Both the position numbers and the translations under genes were made by a program. A DNA stretch of 64,000 nucleotides. Source: Actinomycetes bacterium. Its GTDB lineage: Bacteria > Actinomycetota > Coriobacteriia > Coriobacteriales > Eggerthellaceae. The notes under the pieces are model-generated. The model ran no database searches. It saw nothing but the letters and a program-made list of their open reading frames with translations, and was not told the DNA's origin. Numbering within the stretch: position 1 is the stretch's first letter; each line of letters starts with the position of its first letter. Below, piece after piece: positions 29,801-37,885 of this stretch. Where the stretch lies: positions 62,001-126,000 of the forward strand of contig JAEWQO010000125.1 of NCBI GenBank assembly GCA_023460315.1. Direction: 5' to 3'.

Positions 29801-30080
29801 GGGAGGAACGGGCCTCAATCTCACCGGAGCCACCGTGGTCATCCATGCCGATCCCTGGTGGAACGCCGCCGCGCAGGATCAGGCGACCGATCGGGCCCAC
29901 CGCATAGGGCAGACTAAAGTGGTGAGCGTGCAAAAGGTCATCGCGCAGGGCACCATCGAGGAGCGCATCGTCCACCTGCAAGAGGTGAAGAGCGAGCTTG
30001 CGGGCCAGATCATCGGCACGAGCGGCATCTCTCTCGCCTCCCTGAGCAAGGAGGATCTGATCGACCTTCTGCAGGGCTAG
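26835..30080 (+). CDS. SWIM zinc-finger SNF2-family helicase-like ATPase
   Basis: 1081 aa. The N-terminal SWIM zinc motif is Cys75-x-Cys77 ... Cys87-x-His89 (SCTCPASYEYGGMCKHC). A long middle region of unclear fold follows (about 110-590), with a bacterial SNF2-associated domain. The SNF2 ATPase comes next: RPYQVDGFRWL, Walker A DEMGLGKSAQL near 637, DEAQ box near 736 (CVLDEAQYIKNP), ALTGTPIENRLSELWS. The helicase C-lobe has LVSLKAGGTGLNLTGA and DRAHRIGQTK. These are dsDNA translocases; bacterial roles include transcription recycling and, in some systems, phage defence. It diverges from cas3, but no phage-defence partner gene is next to it, so a defence role is unproven. Confidence 0.93.
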   Translation: MISDTEIGQHCYPRTLRRARQIASSDRNILTKICRYNGDETMLSAFVASSSGWDDRYRTSVSFSEAEDAIIDYSCTCPASYEYGGMCKHCAALILSYNKSPERFMGYQENRRASTSSCIADLMKRTAQEANAAEEEEVSIETIFSYGFRLWSVHFKLVGPQGTYVLKNISDFVQHMRTGERFSYGKKLAFAHTPNALTPQARAVARFLDRAVSLRAQASRTMHGYYSSRNEAARDLDLSDSEVIELLDTLEENTFTVEGADYGTRSLTKAHIVEGDPSLEIRLHRMDEGGYAIGRTENIVVVTSGDRSYIWQDDLFYRCSPAFSPCSEFLRSVYESEDDQVIVTEEDMPLFCATILPAIEQGLAVQAPRSLQAYRPVPCHLEFYFDRTDQGVSCDPQARYGDKRHHLSDHASEQEDESTPGPLRDELMEMKAKSLVENYFVDVGSPIPLDDDEAIANLVFGGLLKFRALGTVFTTPAFDRLIRDGKPRISLGVSLTGNLINLTVSSDDLPARELAAMLASYRKHKRYHRLKSGMFLNMEGFDLSQLDRLASDLGITSKQLASGSVELPSYRAFYLDEEADLDRDRSFTQYVEDFRSVNELDYQVPPSFAGTLRPYQVDGFRWLSARCDAGFGGILADEMGLGKSAQLIALLLSRQEEARATGPSLIVCPASLVYNWLAEFEHFAPDLTVCAVVGTKRDRARIRTTPGCDILVTSYDLLRIDAADYTDRTFFCCVLDEAQYIKNPATLTTRNVKRVNALHRFALTGTPIENRLSELWSIFDFLMPGLLGPYARFREHFELSIVGGDEEAARRLQALVGPFILRRLKIKVLRDLPEKLESIVYAPLEGEQKRLYTAHEQRLRESLTSQKNERKKNGKHGGEAEKSKVEILAELTKLRQLCCDPHLLYEDYTGHAAKLDAIMELVESAMDAGEKTLVFSQFTSFLSLIADRLDTQGISYYTIVGSTPKKKRLALVNAFNADDTPVFLVSLKAGGTGLNLTGATVVIHADPWWNAAAQDQATDRAHRIGQTKVVSVQKVIAQGTIEERIVHLQEVKSELAGQIIGTSGISLASLSKEDLIDLLQG

Positions 30081-30465
30081 GATATGTCGGTTTCGCCAAG
30101 CGCGGCCTTTTCAACCCGCTTTCGATGTGCGGCTGGTCGCCTCCGATAACAAGGCCATATCCCACCATAATGCCGCTTCCCTGCCGGATTGGTTGGGAAA
30201 CGGCCTGAGGGGCAGTTTTCTCGAAGACAGCGCCCTATCAGAATACATAACCGGGGGTTTTCGTCAGCTTCGCGGACCTACAGCCAAAAAAACTGCCCCT
30301 CGGAAGAACTTTCTGCCAATCCGGCCCGGCCTAGTCCAGCACAGCCAATCGGACCCAACCCGGCTCAGCCCGATTCGGCTCAATCCGGCCCAGCTCAGCC
30401 TACCCCAGCCCATTCCGGCCCTGCCAATCCGATCCGGCCGAATCAGACCCTCCTTCAGGGAGGCG
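30081..30465. other. Intergenic stretch between convergent SNF2 and accDA genes
   Basis: 385 bp between two 3' ends. The right half is filled by the CCAATCCGG-type repeat block described separately. The left 230 bp shows no gene and no clear terminator. Confidence 0.5.
30316..30450. repeat. Degenerate ~10-bp GC-rich tandem repeats
   Basis: About 135 bp made of variants of AATCCGGCCC / GATTCGGCTC / CAGCTCAGCC with a period near 10-11 bp. Recurrent cores are CCAATCCG, CGATTCGG, CATTCCGGCC and GATCCGGCC. It sits just past the accDA stop, at the downstream end of the fatty-acid operon. Confidence 0.6.
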
Positions 30466-32997
30466 TCAGAATTTGCCGAACCGTTCGTAGCGGTTCTTCA
30501 AAAGATCATCGAGAGGAACGTCGCACAGCGCGTCCAAGGCCGTGACGATATAGTCACGCACACGCTCCGCCGCAATGCGGGGATTCTCATGAGCCGGCGC
30601 AGGTCCCTCGCTCACAACTTCGTCCACAATGCCCATCTCGCACGCTTCCCGCGCGCTCATCTTCATGACGGCCGCGGCTTCCGGTGCACGGGCCCGATCC
30701 TTCCAGAGGATTGACGCAAAGCCTTCGGGAGAAAGCACCGAATAGACGGCGTGCTCCTGCATGGCCACCCTGTCGGCCAAAGCCAGCGCAAGGGCACCGC
30801 CGCTGCCTCCTTCTCCCAGAAGCACGCTCACCACCGGGACGCGAACGCTGGCAAGCGCCAGCAGGTTGTCGGCGATGGCATTGCCCTGTCCTCGTTCTTC
30901 GGCCTCCATGCCACAAAACGCTCCCTGCGTGTCCACCAGGCAAACCACCGGCCTGCCAAACTTCTCCGCCTGGCGGATGAGCCTGAGCGACTTTCGGTAG
31001 CCTTCCGGCTGAGGACAGCCGAAATTGCGCCGAATGCGCTCTTTCAGATCCACGCCTTTCTCCTGAGCTATCACCGTCACCGCGCGGCCGTCTATCCAGC
31101 CGAGGCCGCACATCATGGCCGCATCGTCACCGAAGGCCCGATCGCCATGCAATTCGATGAACCCGTCGACGAAAGATTCTATGTACGCCTTCGCCGTCGG
31201 GCGATGCGTGTTGCGGGCCAACTTCACGCTTTCCCATGCATGGTTCGATCCATCAACGGGCACATCGGCCGCCGCACCCTCAAGCGATTCACCCGCCTCG
31301 GCATCAAACTGGCCGGCGAGCATCGCGTCCTGCAGGCGCTTCAGAGACAGCGCGTCGCGCCTGCGATCAAGCTGACCGGCAATCTCCGAAAGACGGTTCC
31401 TCAGAGATCGCGGCCCCCAACCGGCAGCCTCGGAGAGAGGTTGACGCACCGGTTCAAGGGCACCAAATGTGACCGTGTTGTAGGTATCGGTCCCCTGCTC
31501 AAGGTTTTCCCGCACCTTCGCATAATCGACGAATATTTCGTATCCGCCGGATTCCGGCGTGTTTCGGGCCGCAGTCGCAAGATGTATGGCAAGGATATGA
31601 GCGAGTTTCTCGCGCAGCTCTTCGCGAGGCACGATGGCATCCACCAGACCATGCTCGAGAGCGAACTCTGCTGTCTGGAACCCCGCGGGCAGTTCCTGCT
31701 TGATGGTGTCCTTGATGACGCGCTGGCCCGCAAAGCCAACAAGTGCATGAGGCTCCGCTAAAATGACATCCCCCTGCATGGCGAACGAAGCCGTCACGCC
31801 ACCGGTGGTGGGATCGGTGAGCACCGAGACGTAGGGAAGGCCCGCTTCCCCATGGCGCGACAGGGCGCAGGACACCTTGGCCATCTGCATGAGAGACAGC
31901 AAACCCTCCTGCATGCGCGCGCCGCCCGATGCCGTGAAGATGACCACCGGCAAGCGTTCGTCGGTGGCGCGTTCCACCATGCGGGCGATCTTCTCCCCCA
32001 CGACGGATCCCATCGATCCCATGAAGAATTGGGAGTCCATGATGGCAAGAGCCGTGCGAAGGCCCGCAATGCGGCCCTCGCCCGTGCGCACAGCCTCCCG
32101 CAAACCGGTCTTATGGCGTTGGGCGGCCAATTTTTCACGATACCCGGGAAAATTGAGCGGATCGGCCTCGGACGTGTTCCTGTTCCACTCGGTGAAACTG
32201 TCGGCATCCAGCAAGTCATCGATTCGCTCGCTTGATGACATGCGGAGATAGCCTCCGCATGCCGGACAGGTGTAATGGGCGGAAGAAACGCAAGCCGCGT
32301 CGAAGGTCAAGCCGCAGTGCGGGCAGGTACGCCATGAACCGTCGTCCGAGATGACCTTGCTTGTCGAGCAGAGAATCCATCCCATGGGCGGGACCGAGGA
32401 GTCCGTGGCCCGAAACACACGCATGCCGCGCGCGGCAGCTCGGGCGAGGAAGCTGTCCACGTTTGCCAAGGGAAGAGCCTCGTCACACAGCAGCACGACC
32501 GCGGCACCGCACTCATCAGCTGCCGCAAGCACGGCATAGCTGTTGCAGAGGAGGGCATCGGAGTATGTGTCGCCCAAGCACACCGATCCCTGAGCCGCCT
32601 TGCAGCGCGAATCGAAGCGCTTGTCCTGTGTGTAGACCGTATAGGCGGAAAAGCCGGCATCAACGATGGAAGGCACCAGATGCTTGGTGGTTTTGGCGCG
32701 CGCCATGATAAGGGCAACAGGATGCATCTCCTGTTCGTCGGGCACCTGGCTCGCGTCGGCCTGCTGAAAAGATGTCGCCGGCCCGGTCGAAGACGTGATG
32801 AATTCAACCGCATCGGCCGCATCGATGGCATTGGGAGCAAGGGGCAGACTCGCAGAAGCCTCCTCCGCCATACGGGGAAGGCGATAGGCGACGTCGACCC
32901 CTCGAGAAGCAGGCTCGGGCGTCACCTGAGAGGCGCCCTGCACGAGCATCGCCCCATCCGAGCCGATGGTTATGTAATCCTGCTTGCGCTGCTTCAT
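30466..32997 (-). CDS. accDA: Fused acetyl-CoA carboxylase carboxyltransferase AccD-AccA with biotin-carboxylase-like N-terminal relic
   Basis: 843 aa, much longer than AccD or AccA alone. Residues 222-250 form the AccD zinc ribbon (Cys225, 228, 244, 247). The beta carboxyltransferase follows to about 510 ([32 protein letters not shown]), then the alpha domain from about 590 ([59 protein letters not shown]). It transfers carboxyl from biotin to acetyl-CoA, giving malonyl-CoA. Residues 92-206 resemble the N-terminal domain of AccC: [20 protein letters not shown] aligns with [20 protein letters not shown], and [20 protein letters not shown] with [20 protein letters not shown]. No ATP-grasp or biotinyl domain follows. 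Last gene of the fab operon. Confidence 0.9.
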   Translation of the reverse strand: [843 protein letters not shown]

Positions 32998-33112
32998 CGA
33001 ACAACCTTCCGCTTTCTTCCCACCAGCACTTCATTCAACGGGCACGCCGTGCCTCCGACGGGCCGCATGCAATGATGCCCCTCAGCAAGAGACACCTCGA
33101 CAGGCAGGTTTT

Positions 33113-33562
33113 TCACTCCCCCGCTTTCGCTAAAACATATTTCTGGGTCGCCGTCGCACACACATGGCCGTCGACCGAAGCTTCCACTTCGGCCACGCAC
33201 AGGCGTGACGAAGCTTTCACGATTCTTCCCTTCAGCGTGAGCGTCTCCCCCGGCGTCACCTGGCGGCGGAACTTCGCTCCGTCGATGCCGGTGAGAAAGC
33301 CAAGTGTACCCTCGGCACCACGGTCGACGAGAAGGCAGAACGAAGCCGCCTGGGCAAGCGCCTCCATGATGATGACGCCCGGCAAGACCGGGTGCCCGGG
33401 GAAATGCCCTGCGAACAGCGGCAGATTGGGGTCGACGTCAAGCTCCGCCTCCACGGTCTTGCCCGCATCGCAGGCAACGACCCGACTTACCCAGCAGAAC
33501 GGGTCGCGATGCGGCAGCACGCGCTGCACCGCTTCCTTGTCGCAGGGGTATTCGATATCCAT
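33113..33562 (-). CDS. fabZ: 3-hydroxyacyl-ACP dehydratase FabZ
   Basis: 149 aa, standard FabZ length. It has LPHRDPFCWVSRV at the N-terminus and the active-site helix block AGHFPGHPVLPGVIIMEALAQAA with catalytic His and Glu. It dehydrates 3-hydroxyacyl-ACP in fatty-acid elongation. The gene sits between fabF, from which a 12-bp hairpin separates it, and accDA. In the usual clostridial order accB would precede and accC would follow; both are missing here. Confidence 0.97.
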   Translation of the reverse strand: MDIEYPCDKEAVQRVLPHRDPFCWVSRVVACDAGKTVEAELDVDPNLPLFAGHFPGHPVLPGVIIMEALAQAASFCLLVDRGAEGTLGFLTGIDGAKFRRQVTPGETLTLKGRIVKASSRLCVAEVEASVDGHVCATATQKYVLAKAGE

Positions 33563-33588
33563 GGATTGCTCCTTTCAGCAAACGTCAC

Positions 33589-33622
33589 GGCATGCCGAGC
33601 GGCACAGGATGCTCGGCATGCC
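33589..33622. other. 12-bp perfect intercistronic hairpin between fabF and fabZ
   Basis: Arms GGCATGCCGAGC (33589-33600) and GCTCGGCATGCC (33611-33622) enclose a 10-nt loop. It starts 3 bp past the fabF stop on the minus strand. No T-run follows, so it is more likely a processing, stability or attenuation element than a full terminator. Confidence 0.6.
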
Positions 33623-33625
33623 AGC

Positions 33626-34939
33626 TCAGACAGCTTCTGCTTCAAATGGGGAGAGGGCAAGCGACGCGTTGTGCCCCCCGAATCCCAACGAGTTCGACAG
33701 AGCCACCTTCTGCGGATAGCCCGTCTTGGACTGTGTCAGCACGTTCACGAGACACTCCGGATCGGGTTCCATGAAACCGCAGGTGGGAGGAACGCAGTCA
33801 TGTGCCACCGACAATGCCGTGACGATGGCCTCCAGAGCGCCGGCTGCGCCCAGCGTGTGGCCTGTCGACCCCTTCACGGAAACGACCGGCACTTCCCTGC
33901 CAAGCTGCTCTCCGCATAGCGCAAGGAGGGCCTTCGCCTCGGTCGCGTCATTTGCCGGCGTGCCGGTGCCATGGGCGTTCAGATGCCCGAGATCGGCCGG
34001 GGTGAAACCGCCCTCCTCAAGCGCGGCGAGCATCGCCCTGGTCACACCCTCTCCACTTGGTTCGGGCGCCGTCATATGATAGGCGTCGCCCGTCGATCCG
34101 AAACCGGTGATTTCCGCCAGCACGGTGGCTCCGCGCCCAAGCGCATGTTCAAGCGACTCGAGAATCACCGCACCGGCGCCCTCGCCGGCGACGAATCCCG
34201 CGCGGCGCACGTCGAACGGCAGAGAGGCGTTGGTGGGATCATCCGCCTTCGACAAAGCCCCGAGGTTCGCAAAGCCTGCCAGGCAGATGGGAGAAACTGA
34301 CTCCTCCGACCCGCCTGCAAGCGCCGCGTCGATGTATCCGTGGCGAATGTCGCGCACAGCCGTGCCGATGCAGTGCGCACCCGTTGCACAGGCCGTCACC
34401 ACGTTGAGGCACTCGGCCTTCAATCCGTAGCGGATGGAGAGGTTGCCCGCGGCGATGTTGCCGATCATCGTGGGTATGAACAGCGGGCTCACCCGCTTTG
34501 GTCCCTTTTCGGCCAACGTCTCGAAGCCGCGCTGCAGCTCATCGATGCCCCCGATACCGGTGCCGAACACGCAGGCGACACGCGTGGCGTCTTCGGCTTC
34601 CAAATCAAGTCCCGATTGGGCAAGTGCCTCGTCAGAAGCCACGATGGCATACTGCACAAAGCGCTCGAAGCGGCGGGCCTCCTTTTTGGTCAGGCCATGC
34701 TCGCACGCATCGAAACCGTTGATTTCGCCCGCATTATGCACATCATAGTCCGCCGTGTCGAAGCGCGTCACGGGACCGATGCAGCATCGCTTGCCCATGA
34801 CTGCGTCCCACAGCGCCTCCACCCCTATGCCGGCAGGCGAGATTGCGCCCATGCCGGTGATGACCACACGATGCGTGCCATCGGGCCGACGCGTCGAAGA
34901 AGCCCGTGCCTCCGGGGAGATGTCCTTGCTTTCGCTCAT
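33626..34939 (-). CDS. fabF: 3-oxoacyl-ACP synthase II FabF
   Basis: Starting at the ATG at 34939, whose ATGA overlaps the fabG stop, gives 437 aa; the frame opens earlier at 34963. Elements are RVVITGMGAISPAG at the N-terminus, the catalytic Cys in NVVTACATGAHCIG, and the two catalytic His in LNAHGTGTPANDATE and KGSTGHTLGAAGALE. It condenses malonyl-ACP with acyl-ACP in elongation. No fabH is present in this operon, so chain initiation must be encoded elsewhere or done by another synthase. Confidence 0.97.
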   Translation of the reverse strand: MSESKDISPEARASSTRRPDGTHRVVITGMGAISPAGIGVEALWDAVMGKRCCIGPVTRFDTADYDVHNAGEINGFDACEHGLTKKEARRFERFVQYAIVASDEALAQSGLDLEAEDATRVACVFGTGIGGIDELQRGFETLAEKGPKRVSPLFIPTMIGNIAAGNLSIRYGLKAECLNVVTACATGAHCIGTAVRDIRHGYIDAALAGGSEESVSPICLAGFANLGALSKADDPTNASLPFDVRRAGFVAGEGAGAVILESLEHALGRGATVLAEITGFGSTGDAYHMTAPEPSGEGVTRAMLAALEEGGFTPADLGHLNAHGTGTPANDATEAKALLALCGEQLGREVPVVSVKGSTGHTLGAAGALEAIVTALSVAHDCVPPTCGFMEPDPECLVNVLTQSKTGYPQKVALSNSLGFGGHNASLALSPFEAEAV

Positions 34940-35817
34940 AATGCCATACCTCCGTCGATGCAAATGACCTGTCCTGTAAGGTAGCTGGCGTCGTCACTTG
35001 CCAGAAAGCCCACGAGAGACGCCACGTCCTCGGGCGTGCCGAAACGTTTGGCGGCGATATGTCCGAGCATGGCCTCCCGCTGCTTTTCGGAAAGCGCATC
35101 GGTCATGTCTGTCGCGATGAATCCCGGCGCGACGGCATTCGCCGTTATGCCACGCCCGGCAAGCTCCCGCGCGATAGACTTCGTGAGCCCGATGACGCCT
35201 GCCTTCGATGCGGCATAGTTTGCCTGGCCCGCGTTGCCTGCCACGCCGACGACGCTGCTCAAGTTGATGATGCGTCCGTAGCGCTGCTTCATCATGCGCT
35301 GGGCGGCCGCCTTGCAGCAGTTGAACGTGCCTTTGAGGTTGACGTCGATGACGGCGTCAAAATCCTCTTCCTTCATACGGACGACCAGTGCGTCACGGGT
35401 GATTCCGGCATTGTTCACCAGGACGTCGATCCGACCGAATGCCCCATAGGCAGCATCGATCAATCCCTGCGCCTCGGCGCCATCGGCAACATTCGCGGCA
35501 ACGGCAAGGGTGCGCACGCCATGCACCGAAGCCACCGCGTCAGCAAACTCCTGCGCATCGTCCAGGCCCCGCTGGCTCGAGCAATTCACACACACGTCAA
35601 ACCCCGCGTGAGCAAGCTGCTCAACAACGGCGCGGCCGATGCCCCGGCTCGATCCGGTGACGATCGCGCTGCGACGCGTGAGATCGGGGGATGAGGCGCG
35701 GTCTGCCAAGAAAGATGGCGAAACAGGGTCGTGAGAGCCGACGGCGGCCGAGCCGGGAGAACATGCTGCAGCGGCTTTGGCAGCCGCCGCATTCAAGTCG
35801 TTTGTCTCAATGCTCAT
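34936..35817 (-). CDS. fabG: 3-oxoacyl-ACP reductase FabG with N-terminal extension
   Basis: 293 aa; FabG is normally about 245. The SDR core starts near residue 50 (SAIVTGSSRGIGRAV, NADPH-binding TGxxxGxG at 54-61). It has LVNNAGITRDALVVRM, NLSSVVGVAGNAGQ (catalytic Ser) and YAASKAG (catalytic Tyr/Lys), ending LTGQVICIDGGM. The extra ~48 N-terminal residues are Ala/Ser-rich with no recognised motif. They are kept because AAGGAG precedes the ATG at 35817 and the gap to fabD is only 14 bp. It reduces 3-oxoacyl-ACP. Confidence 0.95.
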   Translation of the reverse strand: MSIETNDLNAAAAKAAAACSPGSAAVGSHDPVSPSFLADRASSPDLTRRSAIVTGSSRGIGRAVVEQLAHAGFDVCVNCSSQRGLDDAQEFADAVASVHGVRTLAVAANVADGAEAQGLIDAAYGAFGRIDVLVNNAGITRDALVVRMKEEDFDAVIDVNLKGTFNCCKAAAQRMMKQRYGRIINLSSVVGVAGNAGQANYAASKAGVIGLTKSIARELAGRGITANAVAPGFIATDMTDALSEKQREAMLGHIAAKRFGTPEDVASLVGFLASDDASYLTGQVICIDGGMAL

Positions 35818-35831
35818 AGGAACGAAACTCC

Positions 35832-36824
35832 TTACTCGGAATCGGGAGAAGCGGCCACGAAAGGTTGCGCTCGGGCAGCGAATTCGCCCGTCAACTCCTC
35901 AAAGCTCGAACGGTCCTGCACGCACGCACGATGCGCAGTCCTGTCGATGCGGCGCACCAGGTTCGCCAAAACTCCTCCGAAACCCACCTCGACGAACGTG
36001 TCCGCGCCCGCCGTGCGCAACGCCTCGATGCTCTGCTGGAAACGGACGGGGCTCACGAGGTGGCGGGCAAGATGGCTGCGTGCATCCGATGCGGCGAGGG
36101 GCTCGGCATCCGTGTTGCATATGAGCGGCACGCGGGGCTCAGCAAACTCCACCCGCTCAAGATAGGAAGCGAGTTCTCGGGACGCGTCGGCCATGAGCGG
36201 GCTATGAAACGCTCCCGACGTGGCGAGGCGCGAGAATCTCCGCCCACCAGCAGACCATGCCTCCTCTGCGCGGGCAACAGCTTCGACCGTGCCGGCAATC
36301 ACGATCTGTCCCGGACAATTGAAATTCGCAGGGACAAGCACCTCCCCCTGGGCACATTCGTCGCAGACCTTCCGCACCGCATCCTCATCGGCCTTGAGCA
36401 GCGCGCTCATGGCTCCAGGATGGGCTGCGGCCGCCTGGGCCATGAGCTCGGAGCGTGCCTTGACGAAGGAGAATGTGTCTTCGTCGGAAAGCATGCCCGC
36501 CACGGCCAGGGCGCTCACCTGGCCCAGAGAGAATCCCAAGACCGCAGCAGGTGCCGTTCCCCGCGCTTCAAGCGCACGCGCTATGCCCACCGACAGCGCG
36601 CAGAGCGCCGGCTGGGCATAGCGCGTGTCGTTCAGCTTGTGGGGATCCGCGTTCTCCAGGAGATCGGCCACATCGTAGCCAAGCACATCCGACGCGCAAG
36701 AAAACACTGCCGCAACCTCAGGCACGCCCTTGAGGTCGCAGCCCATGCCGGGGCGCTGCGAGCCTTGGCCAGACAACAGGAACACCGGGGAAGCGGGAGC
36801 GATGGCAGCAATCTGTCCAGACAT
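35832..36824 (-). CDS. fabD: Malonyl-CoA:ACP transacylase FabD
   Basis: 330 aa. It has FLLSGQGSQRPGMG (oxyanion Gln), the nucleophile elbow GFSLGQ at 97-102 with Ser99, the substrate Arg123 in FVKARSELM, and catalytic His206 in SGAFHSPLM. The usual elbow is GHSLGE, so His to Phe and Glu to Gln are lineage changes beside the nucleophile, which itself is kept. It loads malonyl groups onto ACP. The gene lies 11 bp after fabK and 14 bp before fabG in the operon. Confidence 0.95.
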   Translation of the reverse strand: MSGQIAAIAPASPVFLLSGQGSQRPGMGCDLKGVPEVAAVFSCASDVLGYDVADLLENADPHKLNDTRYAQPALCALSVGIARALEARGTAPAAVLGFSLGQVSALAVAGMLSDEDTFSFVKARSELMAQAAAAHPGAMSALLKADEDAVRKVCDECAQGEVLVPANFNCPGQIVIAGTVEAVARAEEAWSAGGRRFSRLATSGAFHSPLMADASRELASYLERVEFAEPRVPLICNTDAEPLAASDARSHLARHLVSPVRFQQSIEALRTAGADTFVEVGFGGVLANLVRRIDRTAHRACVQDRSSFEELTGEFAARAQPFVAASPDSE

Positions 36825-36835
36825 GCGTCGCCGTC

Positions 36836-37822
36836 CTATGCGCTCGGTGTCGTGCCGAAGCGCGCACGCTTCGCATTGGCCTCAGCCAGCGAGGACAGGC
36901 TGAGGCCGCCAAGAGCTTCAGCTTCGGCGACCAGGCCAGACACCACTTCTGCGGCAGTTTGCCGCTCGTGCACGAGGGCGGCTGACTGTCCGGCCATCAT
37001 GGTCCCATTGTCGATGTCACCCTCGACGGCACGGCGCAGGCTGCCCACATACATTGCCTCCAGCTCATCGCCATTGGCAGCGACATCCCCTTCGAGCTTG
37101 CGAACGGTGCGTGCAAACTTGTTCTTGATGCAACGCACCGGATGCCCGCTGCCACGGCCGGTGACGATGGTATCCGCGTCCTTCGCGCCGAGGACCTTTT
37201 CCTTGTAGGCATCGGCGATGGTGCATTCGTCAACCGTGAGAAACCGAGTTCCCACCTGCACACCCTCTGCTCCAAGGGCGAACGCGGCCGCCATGCCACG
37301 ACCGTCGGCAATGCCGCCGGCGGCGATGACGGGAATGGACACGGCGTCGCACACCGCAGGAACGAGCGCCATCGTCGTGAGCTCGCCGATATGTCCACCG
37401 GCCTCGGTGCCCTCGGCGACGACGGCATCGGCGCCGAGGCGCTCCATGCGCGCGGCAAGGGCGCTTGACGCCACCACCGGCACCACCTTGATGCCGGCTT
37501 CCTTCCAGAGGTCAAGGTAGTTGGCCGGGCTGCCCGCTCCCGTGGTTATGACGTCAATGCGCAGTTCAGCCAAAAGTTTCGCAACCTCGGCGGCATGGGG
37601 ATCCATGAGCATGACGTTCGCGCCAATCGGTTTGTCGGTCAGGGAGCGTGCAAGGGACACCTGCTCCTTGACCCAGGCGAGCGGAGCGCCGCCGCATGCG
37701 ATGATGCCCAGACCTCCGGCCTCGCTCACCGCGCCAGCCAGGCTCGCGTTCGCGATGCGCGCCATCGCTCCCTGGATGACGGGCACCTCAATGCCCAGAA
37801 GCTCCGTTACCCGCGTCTTCAT
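36836..37822 (-). CDS. fabK: Enoyl-ACP reductase II FabK (FMN-dependent)
   Basis: 328 aa TIM-barrel flavoprotein. It has IEVPVIQGAMARIANASLAGAVSEAGGLG at the N-terminus, VVAEGTEAGGHIGELTTMAL, PVIAAGGIADGRGMAAAFALGAEGVQVGTRF (FMN phosphate loop) and DNGTMMAGQSAALV, matching FabK rather than general nitronate monooxygenases. It performs the last reduction of each elongation cycle and replaces triclosan-sensitive FabI. Its place between acpP and fabD is the classical FabT-operon position. Confidence 0.95.
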   Translation of the reverse strand: MKTRVTELLGIEVPVIQGAMARIANASLAGAVSEAGGLGIIACGGAPLAWVKEQVSLARSLTDKPIGANVMLMDPHAAEVAKLLAELRIDVITTGAGSPANYLDLWKEAGIKVVPVVASSALAARMERLGADAVVAEGTEAGGHIGELTTMALVPAVCDAVSIPVIAAGGIADGRGMAAAFALGAEGVQVGTRFLTVDECTIADAYKEKVLGAKDADTIVTGRGSGHPVRCIKNKFARTVRKLEGDVAANGDELEAMYVGSLRRAVEGDIDNGTMMAGQSAALVHERQTAAEVVSGLVAEAEALGGLSLSSLAEANAKRARFGTTPSA

Positions 37823-37885
37823 GAATGTCCTCTTCCCCCGCTCGCCGAAAGCGTCGCGTTTATCGACAACCGTCCTGAACCGATG

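Noticed and set aside
26835..30080. SNF2 helicase as part of a DISARM-like system
   Set aside because: No methyltransferase, DUF1998 or phospholipase-D partner genes are adjacent; only its position beside cas3 suggests defence.
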